A DNA stretch of 64,000 nucleotides, from positions 1,178,001 through 1,242,000 of the forward strand of contig NC_007509.1 in NCBI RefSeq assembly GCF_000012945.1, read 5' to 3'. The translations under genes and the position numbers were made by a program. Source of the stretch: Burkholderia lata. Lineage in GTDB: Bacteria; Pseudomonadota; Gammaproteobacteria; Burkholderiales; Burkholderiaceae. Positions 41,756 through 50,279 of this stretch are shown one piece after another. The notes under the pieces were generated by a model. That model saw only the letters and a program-made list of their open reading frames with translations. It did no database searches and was not told the DNA's origin. How positions within the stretch are numbered: position 1 is the first letter of the stretch; every line of letters begins with the position of its first letter.

Positions 41756-43501
41756 ATGAGCATACCTGCCCGCAGCAAGTTGCAAGCCGCCGATTTTGAC
41801 GTCGTGATCCGGTCGGGCACGATCGTCGACGGCAGCGGTGGACCATCCTACGTCGCCGATCTCGCGATACGCGACGGCAAGATAGTCCGGATCGGCCGGA
41901 TCGCCGAGCGCGGTGTCGAGGAAATCGATGCGACCGGCCAGATCGTGACGCCCGGCTTCGTCGATATCCATACGCACTACGATGGCCAGGTCACGTGGGA
42001 AACCCGGCTGTCGCCCTCCTCGAACCACGGTGTGACGACGGTCCTGACCGGCAACTGCGGCGTCGGTTTCGCGCCATGCCGGTCGACCCAGCGCGACACG
42101 CTCGTCAAGGTGATGGAAGGTGTCGAGGACATTCCCGAGATCGTGATGACGGAGGGCATCCCGTGGAACTGGGAGACCTTCCCCGAGTATCTGGATACGC
42201 TGAAGGCACGCCGATACGACATCGATTTCGCGACCCAGGTGCCGCACAGCGCGATCCGCGTGTATGTGATGAACGATGGCGACGGGCCGCCTGACGCGGC
42301 CCAGCTGCGGCAGATGACCGAGATCGTGCGCGACGCGATCCGGGCGGGCGCGTTCGGCGTCAGCAGCTCGCAGCATGCGGGGCATCGTACGGTCGAAGGC
42401 GATCTCGCCCCGAGCGTGAAGGCCGCGACAGACGAACTGTTCGCCCTTGCGGAGGGCCTGAAGGAGGCCGACGGCGGGGTCTTTCAGGTCATCACCGACG
42501 GCTACAGCGCGAAGTCCGACGCGGCGAAACAAATGGCCCTGATCCGCAGGATCGCGGAAATCTCTGGCCGCCCGGTCAGTTACTCGCTCCTGCAGAAGGA
42601 CCACTGCGTCGACCTGCCGGAAGCGATGCTCGCGCTCAACCGCCACGCACAAGCCGACGGGCTCCCTATCCGGGCCCAGGTTTTTCCGCGTCCCGTCGGG
42701 CTGATGTTCGGTCTCGGCCTGTCGTTCCATCCGTTTCGATTCCGCCCGAGTTACGAAGCCATTCACGCGCTGCCGCTCGACCAGCGTGTCGCCGCGATGC
42801 GCGACCCGGCCCGCCGGCGGGCGATCCTGTCGGAAACGCCGGCGCATCCCAATCCGGTGTTCGTCAACATCGTGAAGGACTTCGAGGATTCGTTCGTGCT
42901 GGGCGACCCGCCCAACTACGAACCCACGCCCGACCAGTCGATCCGGGCACAGGCACGGCGCACCGGCACCCCACCCGCCGAACTCGTGTATGACCTGCTG
43001 CTCGAACGCGACGGAACCGCGATCCTGCTCGCCCCGTCTTCCAATTATTCGGAGGGCGACCTCGAGGCCGTGCGTCGCATGATGGTCGACGACAACACGC
43101 TACTCGCGCTCGGCGACGGCGGCGCGCACTACGGAATGATCTGCGACTCGAGCTATCCGACGACAGTGCTGTCGTACTGGACGCGCGACCGGCCCGAAGG
43201 CCGCGTGTCGCTCGAATGGGCAGTCAACAAGCTGTCGCGCCGCAACGCGCTGGCGATCGGCCTGACCGATCGCGGCCTGCTCGCCGAAGGGATGAAGGCC
43301 GACATCAACGTGATCGACTACGCGAACCTGACGCTGCACGCGCCGCACCCCGTTCACGATCTCCCTGCCGGCGGTCGGCGGCTCGTCCAGTCCGCGGACG
43401 GCTACACCGCGACGCTCGTGAACGGCGTCATCACCTACCGCGACGGCCAGCCGACCGGCGCGCTCCCCGGCCGCCTGCTGAGGAGCGGCGACTATGCGTG
43501 A
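41756..43501 (+). CDS. Amidohydrolase family 3 protein, D-aminoacylase-like
   Basis: A 581-residue metal-dependent hydrolase of the N-acyl-D-amino-acid deacylase family. The N-terminal beta-sandwich reads 'FDVVIRSGTIVDGSGGPSYV' and the metal-binding HxH is in 'GFVDIHTHYDGQVTW'. 'TVLTGNCGVGFAP' carries the family Cys ligand, and 'LALGDGGAHYGMICDSS' holds the catalytic Asp region. The C-terminus returns to the sandwich ('ATLVNGVITYRDGQPTGALP'). It should open an amide or related bond in the pathway served by the neighbouring SDR and MFS genes. The SDR start overlaps its stop. Confidence 0.88.
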   Translation: MSIPARSKLQAADFDVVIRSGTIVDGSGGPSYVADLAIRDGKIVRIGRIAERGVEEIDATGQIVTPGFVDIHTHYDGQVTWETRLSPSSNHGVTTVLTGNCGVGFAPCRSTQRDTLVKVMEGVEDIPEIVMTEGIPWNWETFPEYLDTLKARRYDIDFATQVPHSAIRVYVMNDGDGPPDAAQLRQMTEIVRDAIRAGAFGVSSSQHAGHRTVEGDLAPSVKAATDELFALAEGLKEADGGVFQVITDGYSAKSDAAKQMALIRRIAEISGRPVSYSLLQKDHCVDLPEAMLALNRHAQADGLPIRAQVFPRPVGLMFGLGLSFHPFRFRPSYEAIHALPLDQRVAAMRDPARRRAILSETPAHPNPVFVNIVKDFEDSFVLGDPPNYEPTPDQSIRAQARRTGTPPAELVYDLLLERDGTAILLAPSSNYSEGDLEAVRRMMVDDNTLLALGDGGAHYGMICDSSYPTTVLSYWTRDRPEGRVSLEWAVNKLSRRNALAIGLTDRGLLAEGMKADINVIDYANLTLHAPHPVHDLPAGGRRLVQSADGYTATLVNGVITYRDGQPTGALPGRLLRSGDYA

Positions 43502-44219
43502 TGCCACGATCGATCAACGCAGCACTATGCGCCTGGACGGCAAGGTCATCGTGGTGACGGGCGCGTTCGGGCAACTGGGACGCGCGGTCACCGACGCACT
43601 GCTGCACCTGCACACCAGGGTGGCCATGCTCGACGTTCACGACGGCCGCGCGCCGGACGGCGCGCACGCATGGCGCGTGGACCTCGCGTCGCTGGACGAC
43701 ACGCGCACCGCGATGAACGAGATCGCTGCACAGTGCGGCCGCATCGACGGCCTCGTGAACATCGCGGGCGGCTTCACGTGGACAACACTCGAAGACAGCG
43801 ACGACCTGTCGGAATGGAAGCGAATGGTCGCGATCAATGCGCTGACCTGCGTGACCGCATCAAAGGCCGCGCTACCGCATCTCGTGCAAAGCGGCGGCGC
43901 GCGCATCGTCAACATCGGCGCGGCGAGCGCCGTGCGCGCGACCGCCGGCATGGGCGCCTACGCGGCCGCGAAATCGGCCGTCGCCCGCTTCACCGAAGCG
44001 CTGTCGGAGGAACTCAAGGTCCGCAACATCACGGTCAATGCGGTGTTGCCCGGCATCATCGATACCCCGACGAACCGCCAGGACATGCCGGATGCCGACT
44101 TCGACGCGTGGGTGACGCCGCGGGACGTCGCAGGCGTGATCGCGTTTCTGTTGTCCGATGCGGCGCGGCCGATCACGGGTGCATTGCTGCCGGTAACGGG
44201 AGGATTGATGCGCACCTGA
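43494..44219 (+). CDS. SDR-family oxidoreductase
   Basis: A 241-residue classical short-chain dehydrogenase. The cofactor loop 'VTGAFGQLGRAVTDALL' has Ala-Phe within the usual TGxxxGxG, then 'NIAGGFTW', a Ser region ('NIGAASAVRATAGMG') and catalytic 'YAAAK'. The ATG at 43494 lies inside the last codons of the amidohydrolase gene (8-base overlap), so the two are coupled; an internal ATG at 43527 would give a more typical N-terminus. It acts on an alcohol or ketone in the same unknown pathway. Confidence 0.87.
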   Translation: MRDATIDQRSTMRLDGKVIVVTGAFGQLGRAVTDALLHLHTRVAMLDVHDGRAPDGAHAWRVDLASLDDTRTAMNEIAAQCGRIDGLVNIAGGFTWTTLEDSDDLSEWKRMVAINALTCVTASKAALPHLVQSGGARIVNIGAASAVRATAGMGAYAAAKSAVARFTEALSEELKVRNITVNAVLPGIIDTPTNRQDMPDADFDAWVTPRDVAGVIAFLLSDAARPITGALLPVTGGLMRT

Positions 44220-44223
44220 CGCC

Positions 44224-44258
44224 GCCGGCCTCCGGCCGCCATGCGGCTGGAGGCCGGC
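44224..44258 (+). terminator. Strong hairpin terminator after the SDR gene
   Basis: GCCGGCCTCC (44224-44233) pairs perfectly with GGAGGCCGGC (44249-44258); one G-U pair and GCCGC/GCGGC extend the stem to 16 pairs around a CAT loop. It begins 4 bases after the SDR stop. There is no long T-tract. Confidence 0.65.
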
Positions 44259-44402
44259 ATTACGCTCGCTTGCAATAATTAGCCATACGAATCAATCAAC
44301 ACACGAAAGGAATCGACCATTCAGCCGCCGCTCACCGGCTCGGTCATGCCGGGCGACGGCGCGCGCCCACGGAACGACGTCCGTGACGACCAGGAGGAGA
44401 TC

Positions 44403-45818
44403 ATGAAACATCCGACGCAGAACGCCATCCCCGAACCCGGCCCGCTCGACGGCCCGATTGCTCACGCGCCTTCCCGGCATGCAGTGCTCGACAGCCCCTA
44501 CGCCTGGTATGCACTGATCGTCATGACGGGAACCTGTGCGCTGTCGTACATCGACCGGCAGTTGCTGAACCTGCTCGTCGACCCGGTCCGCCATTCGCTG
44601 CGGATCAGCGATACGCAATTGAGCCTGGTGCAAGGGGCGGCGTTCGTGGCTGCCTACCTGATCGCCGTCCCGCTCTTCGGGCGGCTTGCCGATACCGCGA
44701 ATCGCCGCAACGTGCTGGTCGCGGGGATTGGGGCGTGGAGCCTGTTCACCGCACTGTGCGGGCTGGCCGACAGCTACGAAAAGCTGTTCGCCCTGCGCTT
44801 TTGCGTCGGGGCCAGCGAAGCGTGCGTCATCCCGGTCTGCTACTCGCTGATCGCCGATCACTTCTCGACCCGACACATTCAGCGCGCCGTCAGCATCTTT
44901 CATGTGGCACCGCTGTTCGGCAGCGGATTCTCGCTCCTCGCGGGCGGCGCGGTCTTCATGCTGGCCGGCGAGATGCGCACGTGGCTGCCGATCCTGAACC
45001 CGCTCGCCACGTGGCAGATGGCGTTCGTGCTGGTCGGGTTGCCCGGCCTGCTCGTCGCCGCCATCGTCGCCCTCACGGTGCGCGAGCCCTCGCGCCAGCA
45101 GGTGCGCCATTCGGCTGCCGGCGACCGGACCTATTCGCTGCGCGAAACGACGGCGTTCATCTGGCTGCATCGCGGCTTCTACGTCCGCATCTATCTCGGC
45201 ATCGGCATGCTCGCGATGATGGTGCTCGGCATGCCCGCGTGGCTGCCGACGTTCCTGGTGCGCGTCCACGGCGCCGCGCGCGCGACGGTCGGGTTCAACT
45301 TCGGCCTCGTGGTGATCGTCTTTGCGACGGTCGGCACGCTGATCGGCCCCTGGGTCAGTGCCGCCGTATTCGAAAAGCGCGGGTACGCGGACGCGCCGCT
45401 GCGCACGGCTGCCTGGTCGATCGTCGGCGCCGTGTTCTGCTGCGCGGCGATACCGTTCATGCCGGACATGCGCGGCACGCTCGCGATCACGGCGGCCGCC
45501 GTGTTCTTCTACAGCCTGCCGACGGGCGTGATGGCGGCGACACTGCAACTCGGCACGCCAGGGCGCATGCGCGGCACGATCGGCGCGCTGTACAGCCTCT
45601 GCGGGCAGTTGATCGGCTTCGGACTGGGCCCGACCACCATCGCGCTCGTCACGGACAAGGTCTTCAAGGATCCGAACAGCGTCGGCTATTCGATCGCGAT
45701 CGTCTGCCCGATCGCGTCGATCGTCGCATCGTGGCTGCTGTTCACCGCGCTGCGCCACTACCGGGCGCTGCTTCAGGCCACGCGGCAGCACGGCGGCGAA
45801 CCGCACCGCCGCACCTGA
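44403..45818 (+). CDS. MFS transporter
   Basis: A 471-residue 12-helix major-facilitator transporter. I start at 44403, preceded by GGAGGAG. The N-terminal helix has 'ALSYIDRQLLNLLVDPVR', typical of the anion/hexuronate-like MFS branch, and the loop 2-3 motif is 'GRLADTANRRNVL'. Placed after the amidohydrolase-SDR pair but separated by a strong hairpin, it has its own promoter or is read through. It probably imports the substrate of the cluster. Confidence 0.88.
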   Translation: MKHPTQNAIPEPGPLDGPIAHAPSRHAVLDSPYAWYALIVMTGTCALSYIDRQLLNLLVDPVRHSLRISDTQLSLVQGAAFVAAYLIAVPLFGRLADTANRRNVLVAGIGAWSLFTALCGLADSYEKLFALRFCVGASEACVIPVCYSLIADHFSTRHIQRAVSIFHVAPLFGSGFSLLAGGAVFMLAGEMRTWLPILNPLATWQMAFVLVGLPGLLVAAIVALTVREPSRQQVRHSAAGDRTYSLRETTAFIWLHRGFYVRIYLGIGMLAMMVLGMPAWLPTFLVRVHGAARATVGFNFGLVVIVFATVGTLIGPWVSAAVFEKRGYADAPLRTAAWSIVGAVFCCAAIPFMPDMRGTLAITAAAVFFYSLPTGVMAATLQLGTPGRMRGTIGALYSLCGQLIGFGLGPTTIALVTDKVFKDPNSVGYSIAIVCPIASIVASWLLFTALRHYRALLQATRQHGGEPHRRT

Positions 45819-45832
45819 CCGAGCGAGGCCGC

Positions 45833-45860
45833 TCCGCCGGTCATCCAGACGACCGGCGGA
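45833..45860. terminator. Hairpin between convergent MFS and SDR genes
   Basis: TCCGCCGGTC (45833-45842) and GACCGGCGGA (45851-45860) form a perfect 10-base-pair stem with an 8-base loop, between convergent genes. Likely a bidirectional terminator. Confidence 0.6.
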
Positions 45861-45898
45861 CGGCCCCGCATTCGCCCACGCGAAAAGCGACGGCCCGC

Positions 45899-46675
45899 TC
45901 AGCCCTTGCCGATCGCCGCGCGCGTGCCGCCATCGACGGGCAACACGGCGCCGTTGACGTATCGCGCAGCATCGCTGACGAAATAGAGGACGGCACCGGC
46001 CACGTCATCCGGCTGCGCGATGCGTCCGAGCGGCGACGCACCGTACGGCCGGTAGCCCGACGCGGCGGTCGCACCGAGCACCTGCCCGAGCATCGGCGTC
46101 TCGACCGTGCCCGGCGCGACCACGTTGAACGTCACGCCGCCCGGCGCCAGCTCGACCGCAAAGGCGCCCGACATCACGTGCAGCGCCGCCTTGGTCGCGC
46201 CGTAGAAACCCGAGCCGGCCTTCGGGCTCATCCCGGCCACCGAGCCGACAAACACGACGCGCGACGGATCCGCCACGCTCGCGCCTCGCCGCAACCCCGG
46301 CAACGCCGCGCGCACGCAAAGCCACGGCCCCATCACGTTGACGCCGAACATCAGCTGCAACGCGTCAGGCGCATGATCGGCGAGCGGGCCCGGCCGGATC
46401 ACGCCGGCAGAACAGATCAGCGCGTCGATGCGCACACCGTCGCGCAGGATGGCGGCAAACGCCTCGTCCACGCTGGCCGGGTCGGACACATCGCAAACGG
46501 CATGCCGGAAACGATCGCCGGCCCCGAAGGCCTGCGCCTGTTCCCGCAACCCGTCGGGCGACAGGTCGAGTCCCCATACGTGCCATCCCTGCGCGAGCAA
46601 CTGCGCCACCGTGCAGCGCCCGATGCCCGACGCGGCACCGGTCACGACGGCAAGTTTTCCGATCGATTGGGTCAT
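45899..46675 (-). CDS. SDR-family oxidoreductase
   Basis: A 258-residue classical SDR: 'VVTGAASGIGRCTVAQLLAQ' at the N-terminus, 'DLS' after strand 2 (acidic, NAD+-preferring), 'CSAGVIRPGPLADH', 'FVGSVAGMSPKAGSGFYGATK' with catalytic Ser, Tyr and Lys, and the C-terminal 'YVNGAVLPVDGGTRAA'. It starts 6 bases after the stop of a 24-codon ORF whose last codons contain the GGAG used here. The substrate is unknown. Confidence 0.9.
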   Translation of the reverse strand: MTQSIGKLAVVTGAASGIGRCTVAQLLAQGWHVWGLDLSPDGLREQAQAFGAGDRFRHAVCDVSDPASVDEAFAAILRDGVRIDALICSAGVIRPGPLADHAPDALQLMFGVNVMGPWLCVRAALPGLRRGASVADPSRVVFVGSVAGMSPKAGSGFYGATKAALHVMSGAFAVELAPGGVTFNVVAPGTVETPMLGQVLGATAASGYRPYGASPLGRIAQPDDVAGAVLYFVSDAARYVNGAVLPVDGGTRAAIGKG

Positions 46676-46681
46676 GTGCGG

Positions 46682-46756
46682 TCACTCCATGCTCGTCGAA
46701 CCGGTTGCATACGGTCCGCCGCAGCCGGCGCGCAGCACATCGAGGGTTCGGTTCAT
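46682..46756 (-). CDS. 24-codon leader-like ORF directly upstream of the SDR gene
   Basis: On the minus strand ATG 46756 is preceded by GGGAGACAAGCCGA and opens 24 codons ('MNRTLDVLRAGCGGPYATGS' then TSME) ending 6 bases before the SDR start. The spacing and the embedded ribosome site suggest translational coupling. It could be a leader peptide, a short functional peptide with a single Cys, or chance. I do not recognise the sequence. Confidence 0.4.
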   Translation of the reverse strand: MNRTLDVLRAGCGGPYATGSTSME

Positions 46757-46917
46757 TCGGCTTGTCTCCCGGAAATTGAAGGGTTTTTCTCGGGAGACAT
46801 TGAATATCCGCGTGCAGGCTTGCATCAACGGCGACGGCAACGTGTTGCCGTACATTGAAATCGGCGCGGCCTGCTCGTGCACGCTGCGGCCATCAGCTAC
46901 GCCGCAGCCACGCCGCA

Positions 46918-47850
46918 TCAATGCCCCGCGTCGGCAGCGACCTGAGACTGACGCCGATATTGCGTCGGCGAGCACGACATGATTCGCTTGAACGCAGCAC
47001 TGAACGAGCTTTCCGACTTGTAGCCCAGCGAGAATGCAATCGACGCCACGTTCTCGCTGCCGTCGCGCAGTCGCCCCGCCGCCATCAGCATGCGCCAGCG
47101 CGCCAGGTAGTCCATCGCCGTGCTGCCCACCAATGCCTTGAAGCGCTGCGCAAACACGGTGCGCGAAATGAGTGCGACCTCGGCGAGTTCTTCCAGCGTC
47201 CACGCACGGTCGGGCTGCGCGTGCATCGCGCCGATCGCGAGGCTGATGTGTCGATCGGTCAGTGCGAGAAACCATCCCTTCGGCAGCGCGTTCGATGTGC
47301 CGAGAAACAGCCGCAGCACCTGCACGAGCATCACGTGCGCGAGGTAGGTGGACATCAGCACGCCACCCGGCTGCGGCGTGTGCAATTCGGCGACCAGTTG
47401 ATCCAGCGACCAGCGCAACACCTCCGCCTGGCTCGATGCCCGCGGGATGTTGATGATGTGCGGCAGCGCATCGAACAGAACGGCGGCATGGTTGCCGGAG
47501 AACACGAAGTGTCCGCAGACGAGCAGCACCTCGCCGCCGCCGTTGTGCAACGCCACCTGGTTATGGGTGATCGCGTCCATGAGGTGTTCCGCGTTCTGCG
47601 GCGGCAACGCCGGATCGGACGACAGGACGAAGCGGCTCCCGCGGTTCAGCAGGAAGCAGTCGCCCTCGTCGAAGCGGATCGGGTGTTCGAGATCGTCCGA
47701 CACACCCCAGCACGTGCCGCGCATCAGCGCGGCAAATTTGACGCCCTCGTGCGGCGGAAAGTCGAACGACCACGCGCCGGCGGCATCCAGGCCCGCGTAG
47801 TACTGGCTCCGGGGCTGGAGCAGCGAGAGCACGTCTGAAAGGGGATCCAT
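46918..47850 (-). CDS. AraC-family transcriptional regulator
   Basis: A 310-residue regulator with an N-terminal cupin-like sensor ('FPPHEGVKFAALMRGTCWGV', 'RFDEGDCFLLNRG') and a C-terminal double helix-turn-helix ('TLEELAEVALISRTVFAQRF' and 'VASIAFSLGYKSESSFSAAF', ending 'CSPTQYRRQ'). A GTG lies directly before the ATG used. It is divergent from the alpha/beta-hydrolase gene at 47968 and upstream of the SDR on its own strand; it probably controls one or both. Confidence 0.9.
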   Translation of the reverse strand: MDPLSDVLSLLQPRSQYYAGLDAAGAWSFDFPPHEGVKFAALMRGTCWGVSDDLEHPIRFDEGDCFLLNRGSRFVLSSDPALPPQNAEHLMDAITHNQVALHNGGGEVLLVCGHFVFSGNHAAVLFDALPHIINIPRASSQAEVLRWSLDQLVAELHTPQPGGVLMSTYLAHVMLVQVLRLFLGTSNALPKGWFLALTDRHISLAIGAMHAQPDRAWTLEELAEVALISRTVFAQRFKALVGSTAMDYLARWRMLMAAGRLRDGSENVASIAFSLGYKSESSFSAAFKRIMSCSPTQYRRQSQVAADAGH

Positions 47851-47967
47851 CACGAAATCCGTACGATCGAATAAGAATTAGGTACTTTAAAGCATGGTTC
47901 GTACGCATCTCAAGGACTAACATGCCGCTATCGATTCACGATCGAATCACCGCAGAGGACCCCGAAC

Positions 47968-48873
47968 ATGAAATCCGTGACGTTCAAGAACAGCTCGATC
48001 GACATGGCCGCGACCCTGTATTTCCCCGCCGGCTTCGACGAGAACCACACGTATCCCGCCATCGTCGTCACCCATCCGGCGGGCGGCGTGAAAGAGCAAA
48101 CGGCAGCCATCTACGCGGGCAAGCTCGCGCCCGAAGGCTTCGTCACCCTCGCCTTCGACGCGTCCTTTCAGGGCGAGAGCGGCGGCGAGCCGCGCCAGCT
48201 CGAAAACCCGCATGCGCGTGTCGAGGACATCAGCGCGGCCGTCGACTACCTCACGACGCTGCCCTATGTCGATCGGGAGCGCATCGGCGCGATGGGCATC
48301 TGTGCGGGCGGCGCCTATACGGTGACCGCGGCGCTGTCCGATCGCCGCATCAAGGCCGTGGGCGCCGTCAGCGCGACCAACTACGGCGCGATCCTGCGCA
48401 ATGGCTGGGAAGGCCGCAGCGACCTGAGCGGTGCGTTCGCGATACTGGAGAACGCCGCGAAAACCCGTACCGACGAAGCGAACGGCATCGACACCGTCTA
48501 CTACCCGATCGTGCCGACGACCGCGGCAGATGCACCGAATGCGGACCTGGCCGAAGCGGTCGAGTATTACCGCACGCCGCGCGCGCAGTGCGCCACGTCG
48601 CCGAGCACCGCGCCGGTGCGCAGCCTGATGCAACTCGTGACGTTCGACGCGTTCCACCTGGTCGAACTGTTCCTGACCCAGCCGATCCAGCTCGTCGCCG
48701 GCGAGGAAGCGGGCACGCGCTGGATCAGCGAAGACCTGTTCCGTCGCGCCGCGAGCAAGGACAAGCATCTGCACATCGTTCCGGGCGCATCGCACGTCGG
48801 CCTGTATGACAAGCCGGACTGGGTCGGCGAAGCGATGTCGAAGCTCGGCCCGTTCTTCAAGGCCAGGCTCTGA
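47968..48873 (+). CDS. Alpha/beta hydrolase, dienelactone-hydrolase-like with Cys nucleophile
   Basis: A 301-residue hydrolase. The nucleophile elbow reads 'GAMGICAGGAY', so the nucleophile is Cys, as in dienelactone hydrolases and some YcjY-like proteins. 'VVTHPAGGVKEQTA' forms the oxyanion region, and the late 'VPGASHVGLYDKPDW' supplies His. An insertion after about residue 150 with an Asp/Ala-rich loop distinguishes it from canonical dienelactone hydrolase. No signal peptide. Divergent from the AraC regulator, 117 bases away. Confidence 0.87.
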   Translation: MKSVTFKNSSIDMAATLYFPAGFDENHTYPAIVVTHPAGGVKEQTAAIYAGKLAPEGFVTLAFDASFQGESGGEPRQLENPHARVEDISAAVDYLTTLPYVDRERIGAMGICAGGAYTVTAALSDRRIKAVGAVSATNYGAILRNGWEGRSDLSGAFAILENAAKTRTDEANGIDTVYYPIVPTTAADAPNADLAEAVEYYRTPRAQCATSPSTAPVRSLMQLVTFDAFHLVELFLTQPIQLVAGEEAGTRWISEDLFRRAASKDKHLHIVPGASHVGLYDKPDWVGEAMSKLGPFFKARL

Positions 48874-49018
48874 GCACACGCGCCGTCCGGACAATCGACG
48901 CCGGGCGGAGTCACGTATGGACCCGGCTGGATCAGCCGGCACGCCGGAGCCCCGAAGGCCCGGGCATGACGCATCCCTCCAGCCTCCATTCATCGCCAAC
49001 CATCTGGATACCAAAGCA

Positions 49019-49405
49019 ATGTTCAGCCATGTCAACCTGGGCAGCAACGACCTTGCACGATCGCGGAAGTTCTATGACGCCGTGCTCGCCGTCGTCGGTG
49101 CGCCGCCGGGCGCCGATATCGATTTCAACTCGCCGCGCATCGTGTACCAGCACGACAATTGCCTGCTGGTCATCACGTCGCCGATCGACGGCAAGCCGGC
49201 CTCGATCGCCAATGGCGGAACCATCGGGTTTGCGATCGGCAGCATCGAGCAGGTCGAGGCCTTTCACGCCGCCGCCCTGGCGCACGGCGGCAGCACCTGC
49301 GAAGATCCGCCGGGCGAACGGAGCACGCCGTTCGGCGCGTTTTACCTCGCCTACGTGCGCGATCCGGACGGCAACAAGCTTTGCGCGTTCCACAAACCTG
49401 CGTGA
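49019..49405 (+). CDS. VOC (glyoxalase/bleomycin-resistance) family protein
   Basis: A 128-residue protein with the paired beta-alpha-beta-beta-beta modules of the vicinal-oxygen-chelate fold: 'MFSHVNLGSNDLARSRKFYD' (His4 a metal ligand), 'GGTIGFAIGSIEQVEAFHAA' and the C-terminal 'YVRDPDGNKLCAFHKP'. I start at 49019, where the fold begins; upstream codons overlap noncoding sequence. It follows the hydrolase by 145 bases on the same strand. Possible roles include an isomerase, a glutathione-dependent enzyme or small-molecule binding. Confidence 0.88.
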   Translation: MFSHVNLGSNDLARSRKFYDAVLAVVGAPPGADIDFNSPRIVYQHDNCLLVITSPIDGKPASIANGGTIGFAIGSIEQVEAFHAAALAHGGSTCEDPPGERSTPFGAFYLAYVRDPDGNKLCAFHKPA

Positions 49406-49556
49406 GCAGGCGGGATTCGGGCTGCCGGCGTTGACAGGCGGCACGATCGCCGTCGCATGACGGCCGATCCGGCTGCCGCCCGAGCCGCTCCGAGCCCGAT
49501 CCGTTCCGCCGGCCGCACGCCGCACGCCGCTCACCGTGAGTGGCGCGCACCGCCGG

Positions 49557-50279
49557 CTACATCCCCATGTACGCCCGCCGTACGTCGTCGTTCGCCGCGA
49601 GGTCCGGTGCCGGCCCGTGCGCCACCACCATGCCGCCTTCGAGCACGTAGCCGTAGTCCGCGATGCCGAGCGCGATCTCCGCGTTCTGTTCGACCAGCAG
49701 CACGTCGACGCCGTCCCGGCTGACTTCGCGCACCACCCGTGCGATGTGGTCGACGACGGCCGGCGCGAGCCCGATCGTCGGCTCGTCCAGCAGCAGCAGC
49801 TTCGGTTCGGCCATCAGCGCACGCGCCACCGCCACCATCTGCTGCTGGCCGCCGCTCAGCGAGCCGGCCGGCTTGTCGAGCTTCGCGGTCAGGTCCGGCA
49901 GCAACGACAGGCAGCGCGCCATGCTGCGTGCGATGCCCGCGGTGTCGCGTCGGCTGTACGCACCGAGTTCGAGGTTCTCGCGCACGGTCATCGGACCGAA
50001 CAGCCGGCGCCCTTCGGGCACCATCGCCAGGCCATGCCCGACGAGTGCGTTCGGTGGCAGCCCGCCCACCGGCCGGCCGAACAGGCGAACCGCGTCGCGC
50101 GTCGCGGGCAACAATCCGCTCACGCATTTCAACAGCGTGGATTTACCGGCGCCATTCGCGCCGATCAGCGTGACGACCTGTCCGCGCATCACGCGCAGGC
50201 TCACGCCATGCAACGCGGGCACGACGCCGTACGCCGCGTTCAGGTGGGTCACCTCGAGGGTGGGCGCGTCAGTCGACAT
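49557..50279 (-). CDS. livF: Branched-chain amino acid-type ABC transporter ATP-binding protein LivF
   Basis: A 240-residue ATPase: Walker A 'IGANGAGKSTLL', signature 'SLSGGQQQMVAVARAL', Walker B 'LLLLDEPTIGLAP'. It is last in a five-gene minus-strand operon (binding protein, LivH, LivM, LivG, LivF), and its start overlaps the livG stop. The HAAT-family importer could carry amino acids, but in catabolic regions of Burkholderia such systems also carry aromatic acids, amides or urea. Confidence 0.93.
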   Translation of the reverse strand: MSTDAPTLEVTHLNAAYGVVPALHGVSLRVMRGQVVTLIGANGAGKSTLLKCVSGLLPATRDAVRLFGRPVGGLPPNALVGHGLAMVPEGRRLFGPMTVRENLELGAYSRRDTAGIARSMARCLSLLPDLTAKLDKPAGSLSGGQQQMVAVARALMAEPKLLLLDEPTIGLAPAVVDHIARVVREVSRDGVDVLLVEQNAEIALGIADYGYVLEGGMVVAHGPAPDLAANDDVRRAYMGM

